Both the position numbers and the translations under genes were made by a program. Under the pieces are notes generated by a model. The model saw only the letters and a list, made by a program, of their open reading frames with translations, had not been told where the DNA came from and did not search any database. From assembly GCF_024266705.1 (NCBI RefSeq), contig NZ_CP100756.1, positions 1,550,001-1,614,000 of the forward strand: 64,000 nucleotides of DNA, in the 5' to 3' direction. Below, piece after piece: positions 32,173-40,898 of the stretch. Source of the DNA: Natrinema gelatinilyticum (GTDB taxonomy: Archaea; Halobacteriota; Halobacteria; Halobacteriales; Natrialbaceae). Numbering within the stretch: the first letter of the stretch is position 1; every line of letters begins with the position of its first letter.

Positions 32173-32927
32173 TCGGAATCAGCTCCCGCCTCTCCAGCCG
32201 CCGAGCCCGGCCGCGACGTGCCGTTCGCACCGCTCTCATCGAGTTCTTCGATCCATTCGATTTTCCCGTCGAGGAGGTGAACGATCCGATCGGCTCGCTC
32301 GGCCACGTGCCGCTCGTGGGTGACGACAAGCAACGTCGTTCCGGCGTCGTGAAACTCGTCGAAGAGATCGAGAATTTCGGATTCGGTATCGGTGTCGAGG
32401 TTTCCCGACGGTTCGTCGGCCAGCACGATCGCCGGGTCGTTGATCAGCGCCCGCGCCAGCGCGACACGCTGGCGCTGACCGCCCGACAACTCGTTCGGCA
32501 GGTGATCCGCCCGATCAGCCAGTCCCACGCGCTCGAGGAGATTTCGCGCACGCTCCAGTCTAGTCGTCCGATCGACGTTCTGAAACAGCTGTGGTAGTGC
32601 GACGTTCTCGAGCGCGTTCAGCCGCGGCATAAGGTTGAACGTCTGGAAGACGAAGCCGACCTCCGTCCCTCGGAGGGTGGTGCGCTCGCGGTCACCGAGT
32701 GTGCCGACGTCGCGGCCGCCGACGACTACGGTTCCGTCTGTCGGCGTGTCGAGACAGCCCACGAGGTTCATGAGCGTCGACTTCCCGGAGCCGCTCGGCC
32801 CCATGATCGCTGTGTAGGATCCCTGTGGCACCTCGAGACTGACGCCGTCGAGCGCGTGGACGGGTTCGCCGACGCGGTACGTTTTCCGCACGTTCGAGAG
32901 AGAAACAGCCGTGCCCGAAGTCGCCAT
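32169..32927 (-). CDS. MacB/LolD-family ABC transporter ATP-binding protein
   Basis: A 252-residue ATPase with Walker A GPSGSGKST, Q-loop VFQTFNLMPRL, signature LSGGQRQRVALARALI, Walker B VLADEPSGNLD and the H-loop VTHERHVAE. The NLMPRL and PSGNLD forms are hallmarks of the LolD/MacB/FtsE group. The tail after residue 225 is acidic. It is the first gene of a two-gene exporter operon with the FtsX-type permease. Confidence 0.94.
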   Translation of the reverse strand: MATSGTAVSLSNVRKTYRVGEPVHALDGVSLEVPQGSYTAIMGPSGSGKSTLMNLVGCLDTPTDGTVVVGGRDVGTLGDRERTTLRGTEVGFVFQTFNLMPRLNALENVALPQLFQNVDRTTRLERARNLLERVGLADRADHLPNELSGGQRQRVALARALINDPAIVLADEPSGNLDTDTESEILDLFDEFHDAGTTLLVVTHERHVAERADRIVHLLDGKIEWIEELDESGANGTSRPGSAAGEAGADSE

Positions 32928-33163
32928 GCGGATTCGTCCACGGACTGTTCAAAAAAGGTTCCGCGCGGTCTGTGCCCAGTTCTGTTCGTTTCTCACCGGT
33001 GGTGCGTGGTTCTCATCGGTGCCGTTTCGATCACGTTGCACGCGATTCGTTCGTGTCGGCCCTGGATCGATACCTGTGACCTCGGTTCGTTCGCGCCGAG
33101 AGCGCTCTCGACATTCGCTACAAAGATGCAACGTTTTTCCCGTCGCCCCACACTTGAAGAACC

Positions 33164-33871
33164 ATGAAGACGGAGGGCGGCTCGGAGGCTGCGAAGCGCC
33201 GCGCCGGCGAACGAGCGATCGAGACCATCGAGGACGGATTCGTCGTCGGGCTCGGCACCGGCTCGACGACTGCCCACGCGATCCGAGCGATCGGCCGGGA
33301 CGTCGCCGACGGCCTCGAGATCCGCGGGATACCCACCTCGTTTCAGTCCCGCCAACTGGCCCTCGAGGTCGAGATTCCGCTGACGGACCTCGATGCGGTC
33401 GACGGCGTCGACCTCGCGATCGACGGCGCGGATCAGGTGGTCGACGATCCGGACGCCCCGACTCACGGTGCGCTGATCAAAGGCGGCGGTGGGGCCCACG
33501 CACGCGAAAAACTCGTCGATACGGCGGCCGACCGGTTCGTCGTCGTCGCCGATCCCTCGAAGCTGACCGACCGACTCGAGCGGCCGGTTCCGATCGAAGT
33601 TCTCCCCGACGCCTACTCAGTCGTGGCGGAGCGCGTCCGCTCGTTCGGTGGTGAGCCGACGCTTCGGGACGCCGAGCGAAAGGACGGGCCAATCGTGACC
33701 GACAACGGGAACTTCGTTCTCGATTGTGAATTCGGCACGATCGACGATCCCGACGCGCTGGCAACGCGACTCTCGAGGCTCCCGGGGGTCGTCGAACATG
33801 GGTTGTTCGTCGGGCAGGCAGACGCGACCTACGTCGGCTACGACGACGGCGTCGAGGTCCGTCGGTACTGA
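33164..33871 (+). CDS. rpiA: Ribose-5-phosphate isomerase A
   Basis: A 235-residue enzyme interconverting ribose 5-phosphate and ribulose 5-phosphate, supplying ribose for nucleotides in organisms lacking a complete oxidative pentose pathway. RpiA motifs are present: GLGTGSTTAHAI (phosphate loop), AIDGADQV (catalytic Asp), IKGGGGAHAREKL and DNGNFVLDC. Length is standard. It is monocistronic, with 236 bp upstream shared with the exporter operon. Confidence 0.96.
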   Translation: MKTEGGSEAAKRRAGERAIETIEDGFVVGLGTGSTTAHAIRAIGRDVADGLEIRGIPTSFQSRQLALEVEIPLTDLDAVDGVDLAIDGADQVVDDPDAPTHGALIKGGGGAHAREKLVDTAADRFVVVADPSKLTDRLERPVPIEVLPDAYSVVAERVRSFGGEPTLRDAERKDGPIVTDNGNFVLDCEFGTIDDPDALATRLSRLPGVVEHGLFVGQADATYVGYDDGVEVRRY

Positions 33872-33926
33872 AGCGGAGTCCAACTATCGCGCAGCCGACA
33901 CCGAGTCGCCAAGTTCCGTACACCGC

Positions 33927-34100
33927 TCATCGTTTCATCTCGAACTCGTGAGGAGTCTCGAACGTCAATTCGAGCGCCCGTTCGACGGCTGTTCGTGGAA
34001 CAGGTCCCGTATCGAGTCCGAAACCAGCGAATAGCAGCTTGTGACCCGCCGATAGATCTGCTTCTGGGCCGAGAAGCCAGATGAACGTCAGGCGCTCGAA
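33927..34100 (-). pseudogene. C-terminal fragment of an unidentified protein
   Basis: An open stretch of 57 codons without a start codon reads FERLTFIWLLGPEADL, then GHKLLFAGFGLDTGPVPRTA, and ends HEFEMKR. It has normal haloarchaeal protein composition, with stops upstream in all frames. The strand pattern recalls the C-terminal domain of CobW-type GTPases, but the match is weak. It occupies the 382-bp gap between rpiA and a membrane protein gene, where I see nothing else. Confidence 0.35.
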
Positions 34101-34253
34101 TCAGTCGACGCGAATCGCCCGAGCCGACATCGTCTATCGTCGGAGTTTTCGAGTGCGTGCCGTTCGCCGCCCGACGATGACTCGGCTCGAAGCGATCTCC
34201 GCTAGTAGCGCAGTCCAGACCGCTGGGATACGTTTCATTGCGCGGTGACATCG

Positions 34254-34724
34254 TCACCGCGAACGCAGTCGAAGCCGGCGGTTCGTAGGCGGGCCGCTTT
34301 CATCGTCTCCACCTTCGTCTCCCTCGTTGCTTTCAGCGTCGCGACGGGGACTCCAGGAGAGGAGGGTCACGGTCAGGTAGAGGACACCTAACAGGCGCAC
34401 AGCCGGCACCGCCCACGGCTGGAACTCCAGGTCGTCCCCGTTGGTGTAGCCCACGTTCTGGCAGAGCGCGATAACGGATCGTGGGATCAGAACGAGGATG
34501 AGGCCGGCTACCCCGAGGATCCCGCCGACGAGTGACGGCTCCTTCCGATTGCGTGCGAGCAGCCAAACGAACGCCAGTCCCTCGAGGCGAGCGCCTGCGA
34601 GTGCGACCGGCCGTCGCTGGCAGCGCTCGGGATTTCGCAGGCCGATCCGCTCGCACAGTCCGATGACTGGTTCTGGCTTGACGATTTCGACGAGTCCGAA
34701 GGTGACCAGAAGATTGCGAAGCAT
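34254..34724 (-). CDS. Hypothetical membrane protein
   Basis: A 156-residue protein with three hydrophobic segments (around residues 1-15, 43-55 and 64-85, e.g. VGGILGVAGLILVLIPRSV) and a fourth at VPAVRLLGVLYLTVTLLSW, then a 30-residue polar tail rich in Glu, Gly and Arg. Two repeated motifs, IGLCERIGLRNPERC and IALCQNVGYTNGDD, suggest internal duplication of a short helix-Cys-helix unit. Function unknown. Confidence 0.7.
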   Translation of the reverse strand: MLRNLLVTFGLVEIVKPEPVIGLCERIGLRNPERCQRRPVALAGARLEGLAFVWLLARNRKEPSLVGGILGVAGLILVLIPRSVIALCQNVGYTNGDDLEFQPWAVPAVRLLGVLYLTVTLLSWSPRRDAESNEGDEGGDDESGPPTNRRLRLRSR

Positions 34725-34894
34725 GTCTTCGACGTACGTCGGCGGGCGGCAAAAAGCGCAATCTAGAGCTGACGTGACTATCGAGCATCATAGACGAGTT
34801 ACACGACGGTGTGGTGACTCCGGGCTGATGACACGTAGTCCGACTTGACGCGTCGCTCGTCGACTCGCGGTCGAAAAATATTGGGCGGCGTTCC

Positions 34895-35062
34895 TTACAG
34901 GTCGCGAGGCTGGACCGTCTTTCGGTCGTTGGCCTCAGCACGTCGGGCGGCGTCGTCGAGCAATTCGGAAACTTCCTCGTCGAGCGCGTCGTAGAAATCC
35001 GAGGCAACGTTTTTGTCATCGAGCGCTTCCTTGACGGCGGCTTTGACGATAAGGTCTGCCAT
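34895..35062 (-). CDS. DUF1931 small histone-fold-like protein
   Basis: A 55-residue protein, MADLIVKAAVKEALDDKNVA with the continuation FYDALDEEVSELLDDAARRAE and the end KTVQPRDL. It matches the haloarchaeal DUF1931 family, whose members adopt a histone-like helix-strand-helix fold and are sometimes annotated as DNA-binding or transcription factor-like proteins. The end is shorter than in homologues with a second fold. A TATA-like box at leaderless distance supports expression. Whether it binds DNA is unknown. Confidence 0.85.
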   Translation of the reverse strand: MADLIVKAAVKEALDDKNVASDFYDALDEEVSELLDDAARRAEANDRKTVQPRDL

Positions 35063-35088
35063 ACGATGTATCCGTTTCCCGTTATCAC

Positions 35089-35095
35089 ATATAAA
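35089..35095 (-). promoter_or_regulatory. TATA-like box for the DUF1931 gene
   Basis: TTTATAT on the minus strand within a 19-bp AT-rich run, 27-33 bases before the ATG at 35062. Confidence 0.65.
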
Positions 35096-35334
35096 TATAT
35101 TGGTTAGCAGCGGAAATACGGGGGTTGCAGCGGTTCATTCGGCCGTTTCGACCACCGATATCACCGGAAAGTATATGTTTAATGAGCGGCCGACTCGGAT
35201 TTCGGCACCGACGAATAGCAAAATCTGGCTCGCGCGCGTCTCCGAGGGTTAGCGCGCACCGTTAGTGATGCAGCCGGTCGTCGTTCTGGTGATCGGGTCG
35301 ACGGATTCGAGTATCTCGGCCGCCCAGGTCGAAT

Positions 35335-36093
35335 ATGCGCGAACTTCTCGAGGCCGTCGCCGACGGTTCGCTGTCGCCGGCACAGGCCGAAGCTGAACTC
35401 AACGGGTACGTAACTGGTGATGCGGGTCGATTCGATGCGGCCCGTGAGCAGCGCCGCGGGGTTCCGGAGGCAATTTTTGCCGAGGGCAAGTCGGTCGAAC
35501 AGGTTATCGAACTCACCGAGACCGCGCTCGAGACGACTGACCGTGCCTTGCTCACCAGGGTATCACCTGCGCAGTTCGAGGCACTCGAGACGCACATCGA
35601 CGAGACGGTCCCCGGCGCGACGATCGATCAGCGAGCGACGACGGTTCGGGTAACGGTGCCCGACTACCAGCCGCCGACCGTCGATGCGACGGTCGGGATC
35701 GCAACCGGTGGAACGGTCGACGGGCCGGTTGTCGCCGAAGCGGAAGCCGTCTGTCTAGATGCGGGAGTGACTGTCGATCGGGTCGACGACATCGGGGTCG
35801 CGGCACTTTCACGGACGATCGACCAGCTCGACCGCCTCCGCGACGCGGACGTACTGATCGTCGCCGCCGGCCGCGAGGGTGCACTGCCGACAGTCGTCGC
35901 CGGCCTCGTCGATACACCGGTGATCGGCGTTCCGATCTCGAGTGGCTACGGATACGGTGGCGACGGGAACGGAGCACTCGCCGGCATGCTCCAATCCTGT
36001 ACGGTTCTTTCGGTCGTCAATATTGATGCGGGATTCGTCGCCGGAGCCCAGGCGGTCCTTATCGCACGGGCGATCGACACCGCTCGTGACTAG
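35335..36093 (+). CDS. larB: LarB-type nickel pincer cofactor biosynthesis protein (AIR carboxylase-like)
   Basis: A 252-residue protein. The N-terminal part (LLEAVADGSLSPAQAEAEL, then DAAREQRRGVPEAIFAEGKS) and the PurE-like C-terminal domain (VGIATGGTVDGPVVAEAEA, DVLIVAAGREGALPTVVAGL, GVPISSGYGYGGDGNGALAGML) are diagnostic of LarB, which carboxylates and hydrolyses nicotinic acid adenine dinucleotide in the first step of the nickel-pincer cofactor. PurE itself lacks this N terminus. LarC and LarE are not in this window. The ATG follows the upstream minus-strand gene by about 270 bp. Confidence 0.9.
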   Translation: MRELLEAVADGSLSPAQAEAELNGYVTGDAGRFDAAREQRRGVPEAIFAEGKSVEQVIELTETALETTDRALLTRVSPAQFEALETHIDETVPGATIDQRATTVRVTVPDYQPPTVDATVGIATGGTVDGPVVAEAEAVCLDAGVTVDRVDDIGVAALSRTIDQLDRLRDADVLIVAAGREGALPTVVAGLVDTPVIGVPISSGYGYGGDGNGALAGMLQSCTVLSVVNIDAGFVAGAQAVLIARAIDTARD

Positions 36094-36189
36094 GTGCCAT
36101 ACTTGCTTTCAGAAAATTATTTTCTCCAACCGAAAACCCAGACAGCGTATGGAGAAAGTTACTTATTCAGTCGCCCAATAGATTGACAT

Positions 36190-36205
36190 ACCGGCTTCGG
36201 CCGGT
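36190..36205 (+). promoter_or_regulatory. UUCG-capped hairpin in the leader of a zinc-finger gene
   Basis: ACCGGC-TTCG-GCCGGT is a perfect 6-bp stem closing the exceptionally stable C(UUCG)G tetraloop. It ends eight bases before the ATG at 36213. A TATA-like ACTTATTC lies about 25 bases before the stem, so the hairpin would be in the 5' leader, where it could gate translation. Confidence 0.6.
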
Positions 36206-36212
36206 GTGACCA

Positions 36213-36362
36213 ATGCCCAAGTGTGATCACTGCGGCGCGCACGTTTCCGAACGGTTCGCACGCGTCTTCGCCAACGAGAACGGTGAGATCCACGCGTGTA
36301 TCAGTTGTTCAGCTAACGCTGGAATCGCGGAAGCTGCGAAAGAGCGCGCTCGCGGCACCTGA
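36213..36362 (+). CDS. 49-residue zinc-finger protein
   Basis: A 49-residue protein with two CxxC knuckles, C4-C7 ([18 protein letters not shown]) and C29-C32 ([12 protein letters not shown]), forming one zinc site. Haloarchaea encode dozens of such micro zinc-finger proteins; a few studied in Haloferax affect biofilm, motility and metabolism. The sequence N-terminal to the first knuckle is only three residues. The gene has its own promoter-like box and a leader hairpin. Confidence 0.8.
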   Translation: MPKCDHCGAHVSERFARVFANENGEIHACISCSANAGIAEAAKERARGT

Positions 36363-36435
36363 CGCACCACCTCCGACAACCACGTGCTTCCGACGGACGA
36401 GACGCTTTTTACGCATCCGTCCCTGTTTGCAGTCG

Positions 36436-36684
36436 ATGGCCGATCACGTCGTCTACGTCCTCGAATGCGCCGACGGGTCGCTTTACACCGGCTACACGAC
36501 CGACCTCGAGCGACGCGTGGCCGAACACGACGCAGGCGACGGTGCGAAGTACACCCGAGGCCGGACACCGGTGGAACTTCGATATCACGAGCGATTCCAC
36601 TCGAAGTCGGCCGCGATGGCGCGCGAATACGAAATCAAACAACTGAGCCGATCCCAGAAAGAACGACTCGTTGACCGGAAGTGA
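36436..36684 (+). CDS. GIY-YIG nuclease domain protein (UPF0213-type)
   Basis: An 82-residue single-domain protein. The GIY-YIG signature appears as [17 protein letters not shown], followed by [24 protein letters not shown] and the catalytic-type [17 protein letters not shown] helix. It matches the small UPF0213 (YhbQ) proteins, which are stand-alone nicking nucleases of unclear role. It follows the zinc-finger gene by 73 bases on the same strand. Confidence 0.92.
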   Translation: MADHVVYVLECADGSLYTGYTTDLERRVAEHDAGDGAKYTRGRTPVELRYHERFHSKSAAMAREYEIKQLSRSQKERLVDRK

Positions 36685-36854
36685 GTGCGGCGGAGGAGAC
36701 CCATGTTTGGAGTGCGGGTCGACTCGACCGGGCCCGATTCGCACGTACTGATCGGTTTCGCACGTTCTGGTATCCCATCTTTGCCCATCTTCGCTTCATG
36801 TTCTCCCCCTGTCCGTCGACCGATTCTATTATCCTAACCGTGTCCAAAAAATAG

Positions 36855-37859
36855 ATGATTGCTGGGAGTGACGGTAGCAACGAGATGCAACTCGACGTCG
36901 TCGACGATCTCAAACAACCCGAATACATCGGCGAGAATCGGTGTGAACCCTGTACCGTATTGAACCTCGTTATCGCGGCGGTGATCAGTTCAGTCGTCGC
37001 GCGGAAGTCTCGACTCGGCGGCACGGTCGCCGTTGGAGTGTCAATTGTCCTGATCTATCTCCGTGGCTATCTCGTTCCCGGAACGCCGACACTGACCAAG
37101 CGCTACCTTCCGCCCGAAGTCTTGCGTTGGTTCGGCAAGGAACCCGATCCTGCGGTGGCGGGTGGACTCGCCTTCGACGATTCTGCGGAGTCGTCCGGCG
37201 CCGGCGAACTGAGTCGTGACCGTCCCGAAATTGAACCGGACCGCCCCAGCGATGTGTCGACGGTCGATGACGTCGAGAGCACCGCGACCGACGAGATCAG
37301 CGATGGCGGGGCGAGTGCCGACCACGAAGACATGGCGATTGTCGATCTCGAGTCGTTCTTCATCGGAGACGAGATCCTCGAGCCCTGTTCCGACAGGGAT
37401 GACCTCTGTCTCACCGACGATTTCGAGGCCGTCTGGCTCGACGAAATCGACCCGCTCGACGAATCGGGCGTCGACGTCGCGGCGGCCGGCGACGCATTCG
37501 GGTTCGACGCGGATCCCGACGACTTCGATCTCGAGACGCGCGACGAGACGCGTGTCCTGCTTTCCGGCGCACGAGTGGTCGGTCGCTGGCCGTCTCGGGC
37601 TGCGTTGATCGCAGACATCGCTGCAAGCCGGGCACTCGAGTCGTGGGTCGACGACTGGAGCGCGTACGAACCCGAGACGAAAGGCGAGGTCCTCAATAGT
37701 CTCCGGATGTTCCTCGAAATCTGTCCGTCCGGCGGCGACGTGCAGATGGGCGAGGAAGTCGTCGAATCCTGCTGCACGTCCCACGACATCGTCGCAGTCA
37801 CCTGTAAAGAGACCGGCGAACGGCTCTTCGAACAGCGTCTCATCGACGGGGATGTCTGA
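36855..37859 (+). CDS. Unrecognised haloarchaeal membrane-anchored protein
   Basis: A 334-residue protein. After a 32-residue head with one CxxC-like pair (NRCEPCTVLN), two hydrophobic segments (VIAAVISSVVA and VAVGVSIVLIYLRGYLV) lie at residues about 35-75 with a positively charged loop between. The large remainder is acidic. A disordered part (residues 100-160) is followed by a possibly folded domain containing VDLESFFIGDEILEPCSDRD and a C-terminal helix LNSLRMFLEICPSGGDV, then CCTSHDIVAVTCKETGERLF. Five cysteines in the last 60 residues may bind metal. Function unknown. Confidence 0.75.
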   Translation: MIAGSDGSNEMQLDVVDDLKQPEYIGENRCEPCTVLNLVIAAVISSVVARKSRLGGTVAVGVSIVLIYLRGYLVPGTPTLTKRYLPPEVLRWFGKEPDPAVAGGLAFDDSAESSGAGELSRDRPEIEPDRPSDVSTVDDVESTATDEISDGGASADHEDMAIVDLESFFIGDEILEPCSDRDDLCLTDDFEAVWLDEIDPLDESGVDVAAAGDAFGFDADPDDFDLETRDETRVLLSGARVVGRWPSRAALIADIAASRALESWVDDWSAYEPETKGEVLNSLRMFLEICPSGGDVQMGEEVVESCCTSHDIVAVTCKETGERLFEQRLIDGDV

Positions 37860-37997
37860 TCGAGTCGCCGACTGCGCCTGACGTCGATCCGGTCGAGTAG
37901 CTGTTCGGGGTTCGTTTGTCGCGGATCTAGGTTCGTCTCGTCGGAAGCTGACTTGAGGCCCCTCGCTTTTTTCGCATCGGCTAGCAACCACAGGAGC

Positions 37998-39389
37998 ATG
38001 GAGACGATCAGTTTCGGTACCGACGGCTGGCGGGCGACGCTCGAGGAGTTTACGACCCCACGAGTTCGGATGGTGGGACAAGCGGTCGCGACGTATCTCG
38101 CCGACGAGGACGTCGCGGGGCCGGTCGCAATCGGGTACGACGCCCGCGAAACGTCGCGGAGGTTCGCCGAGGAGCTAACGCGTGTGTTGTGCGCGAACGG
38201 TGTCGACGTGGTGCTTTCAGACCGGGACCGGCCAACGCCGCTGATCGCCCACGCTATCGTCGACCGCGATCTCGCCGGCGGACTGGTGATTACCGCGTCA
38301 CACAATCCGCCCGAGTACAACGGCGTCAAATTCATTCCCCACGATGGCGCACCGGCGCTTCCCACCGTCACCGACGCCATCGCCGAGCGCCTCGCCGAGC
38401 CCCAGCCGCTCCCCGAAGACGAGCACGGGACCGCTCGGGAGGTAGACTTCGCCGAGTCACACGCCGACGCCGCCCTCGACCTCGTCGAGGAAATCACCGG
38501 CAGCGCCGACCTCTCGGGGCTGACCGTCGCTTACGATGCCATGCACGGTAGCGGTCGCGGGACCACCGATATCGTGCTCGAGCGCGCCGGTGCTTCCGTG
38601 CAATGCCTGCGCTGTGAACGCGACCCGGACTTCGGTGGCGGCTCCCCCGAACCGGCGGCCGAGAATCTCGCCGCGCTGATCGCGACGGTCACGGACGATG
38701 ACGACGTGGACCTCGGAATCGCGAACGACGGCGACGCCGACCGCATCGCCATCGTCACGCCCGAACGCGGCTACCTCGACGAGAATCTGTTCTTCGCCGC
38801 GCTCTACGACTACCTGCTCGAGGACGACTCGGGCGCGGCCGTCCGATCCGTCTCGACCACCTACCTGATCGACCGGGTCGCCGAGGCTCACAGCGAGACC
38901 GTCCACGAGGTACCGGTCGGGTTCAAATGGGTCGCCGAAGCGATGGCCGAGCGCGACGCGCTGATCGGCGGCGAAGAATCGGGTGGCTTCACCGTTCGAG
39001 GCCACGTTCGCGAAAAAGACGGCGTCCTGATGGCGCTACTCGCCGGTGCGATGCACGTCGAGGAACCGCTGGACGGGCGCGTCGACAGACTGCTCGAGGC
39101 CCACGGCACCGTCGTTCAGGCCAAGAGCAGCGTGGACTGTCCCGACGACGTGAAACCGCGGGTGCTGTCGGACCTCCAGGACGAGATTCCCGAGTCCGTG
39201 GCTGGAACGGCGGTGGAGGATGTAAACACCGCCGACGGGTTCAAACTCCTGCTGGCCGACGGCTCGTGGCTGCTCGTTCGTCCCAGCGGAACCGAGCCCG
39301 TGCTGCGGGTCTATGCCGAGGCGTCCGACGAAGAACGGGTTCAGGAACTGCTCGAGACAGGTCGGGAATTGCTCGAGCCGCTCGTTTGA
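37998..39389 (+). CDS. Phosphoglucomutase/phosphomannomutase family protein
   Basis: A 463-residue alpha-D-phosphohexomutase. The catalytic phosphoserine loop is TASHNPPEYNGVK, the Mg-binding loop ANDGDADRI, the sugar-binding loop GGEESGGF, and the phosphate-binding loop RPSGTEPVLRVY. All four canonical regions are intact. Such enzymes interconvert the 1- and 6-phosphates of glucose, mannose or glucosamine for glycan synthesis. AGGAG is one base upstream of the ATG, too close for a normal Shine-Dalgarno. The 5' start giving METISFGTDGW was chosen because homologues begin there. Confidence 0.95.
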   Translation: METISFGTDGWRATLEEFTTPRVRMVGQAVATYLADEDVAGPVAIGYDARETSRRFAEELTRVLCANGVDVVLSDRDRPTPLIAHAIVDRDLAGGLVITASHNPPEYNGVKFIPHDGAPALPTVTDAIAERLAEPQPLPEDEHGTAREVDFAESHADAALDLVEEITGSADLSGLTVAYDAMHGSGRGTTDIVLERAGASVQCLRCERDPDFGGGSPEPAAENLAALIATVTDDDDVDLGIANDGDADRIAIVTPERGYLDENLFFAALYDYLLEDDSGAAVRSVSTTYLIDRVAEAHSETVHEVPVGFKWVAEAMAERDALIGGEESGGFTVRGHVREKDGVLMALLAGAMHVEEPLDGRVDRLLEAHGTVVQAKSSVDCPDDVKPRVLSDLQDEIPESVAGTAVEDVNTADGFKLLLADGSWLLVRPSGTEPVLRVYAEASDEERVQELLETGRELLEPLV

Positions 39390-39412
39390 ACGGCCGAGTC
39401 GACCGTTCTCCG

Positions 39413-39928
39413 TCACTCGACCCGTTCTGCCGGAACGCCGGCGACCGTCGCGCCAGGGGCGACGTCCCGCGTAACGACAGAGCCGGCACCGACGGCCGCC
39501 CCCTCGCCGATCGTGATGTCGCCCAGCAGCGTCGCGTTGGCACCCAGGTGTGCGCCGTCTTCGACCGTCGGATGGCGCTTGACTGGTTCGTTCGTGTCGC
39601 CGCCGAGGGTAACGCCGTGGTACATGTGGACGTCGTCGCCGATTTCCGCCGTCTCACCGATGACGACACCCATCCCGTGATCGATCGTCACTCGCCGTCC
39701 GATCTCGGCCGCCGGGTGGATCTCCACGCCCGTCAGTAGACGCACGACGTGGGAAATCAACCGCGCGAACAGCCGAGCGCCACCGCCGGCGTTCCAGCAC
39801 CGGTGAGCGAGGCGGTGGGCCCAGACCGCGTGCAGACCCGGGTAACAACACACTACCTCGAGCCACCCCTTCGCGGCAGGGTCGCGCTCGCACATCGCCC
39901 GCACGTCCTCTCTGATGCGCCTAAGCAT
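39413..39928 (-). CDS. cysE: Serine O-acetyltransferase
   Basis: A 171-residue left-handed beta-helix acetyltransferase making O-acetylserine for cysteine synthesis. The hexapeptide repeats run from IHPAAEIGRRVTIDHGMG through GETAEIGDDVHMYHGVTLGG to IGEGAAVGAGSVVTRDV. The catalytic His-Asp (IDHGMG) and MYHGVTLGG are present. The N-terminal helices (REDVRAMCERDPAAKG) are of the short archaeal/plant-like form. The phosphohexomutase gene converges on it, the two stops being 23 bases apart. Confidence 0.94.
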   Translation of the reverse strand: MLRRIREDVRAMCERDPAAKGWLEVVCCYPGLHAVWAHRLAHRCWNAGGGARLFARLISHVVRLLTGVEIHPAAEIGRRVTIDHGMGVVIGETAEIGDDVHMYHGVTLGGDTNEPVKRHPTVEDGAHLGANATLLGDITIGEGAAVGAGSVVTRDVAPGATVAGVPAERVE

Positions 39929-40148
39929 CGTCCCAATCGCCGTCGGCCGCCTCTGCGAAGCAGGCGTCGCGATGGCCGTGACGGTCGCAGCGGTCGCGTG
40001 GGAGCCACGGTTCCCCGGTCGACCGACGACACCAGCTCACGGTGCGACGAGAACGGTTCCTGTCGAAACACGCGACTGAGCCGCTGCGTACCATAGCCGA
40101 ACGTAGCAGTGGAACTGGGTAAAACGATTCGTTCCAACGCTTCCCTGC

Positions 40149-40817
40149 TCACTTACCCCGAACCAACCGCGTTCCGATTCGATCGGGCAGTCCGGCCTCG
40201 TCGACGGCCGCCTGAACCGCCTCTATGTCGTACTCGACACGACGGGTTTCGACGGTCATGGCCTCGAGATCGACGACCGCGTAGCCCGCTCGCGGATCCC
40301 CATCGCGAGGCTGGCCGACGCTCCCCGGATTGACGACGATGCCGTCGGCGAACCGCTCGACCCCCTGCACGTGAGTGTGACCGAGCACCAGCACGTCCTC
40401 GTCGCCCAGCAGTCTGGACGAGAAGTCCCGCGGATACGTGTATCGAGTGTAGCGCTCGGGATCGTCCGGATGGCCGTGGACGAGTTTCACCCGCCCGTCG
40501 CACTCGAGGCGTTCGGTCGGCAGCGAGGCAACCCACTCGAGTTGCTCGTCCGAAAGGCACGTTTTGGCGTGTTCGACGCCGGCGCGGGCCATTCCGTTGA
40601 ATCGGAAGGCGGCTCCCTCGACGACCGCGGCGTCGTGGTTCCCCATCACCGTCGGGACGTCCCACTCTCGGAGTGCGTCGACGCAGTCGGCCGGCCACGG
40701 GTTGTAGCCGACTACGTCGCCCGCACAAAGCACCTCTTCGACCGGGGGCATCTCCTCGAGAACGGCCTCGAGAGCGACCCTGTTGCCGTGGACGTCCGAA
40801 ATGAGCCCGACCTTCAT
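40149..40817 (-). CDS. YfcE/MJ0936-type metallophosphoesterase
   Basis: A 222-residue calcineurin-like phosphoesterase: ISDVHGN (metal ligands), CAGDVVGY, MGNHD, HGHPDD and LGHTHVQ cover all five motifs of the family, with LVHGHP supplying further ligands. Members hydrolyse phosphodiesters or pyrophosphates; the substrate cannot be read from sequence. Monocistronic; shares an upstream region with the methyltransferase remnant. Confidence 0.92.
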   Translation of the reverse strand: MKVGLISDVHGNRVALEAVLEEMPPVEEVLCAGDVVGYNPWPADCVDALREWDVPTVMGNHDAAVVEGAAFRFNGMARAGVEHAKTCLSDEQLEWVASLPTERLECDGRVKLVHGHPDDPERYTRYTYPRDFSSRLLGDEDVLVLGHTHVQGVERFADGIVVNPGSVGQPRDGDPRAGYAVVDLEAMTVETRRVEYDIEAVQAAVDEAGLPDRIGTRLVRGK

Positions 40818-40898
40818 ACTCGAGCATAATCGCCGGAAGGGATTTGTAGGTTATCCGTGACAGTTCTTGGGGCGCCCGTCGGACAGCGCACAGTCTGA

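Noticed and set aside
37953-37997. Fifteen-codon upstream extension of the phosphohexomutase
   Set aside because: Homologues begin at MET.SFGTDGW; the extension is Phe/Ala/Ser-rich and not conserved.
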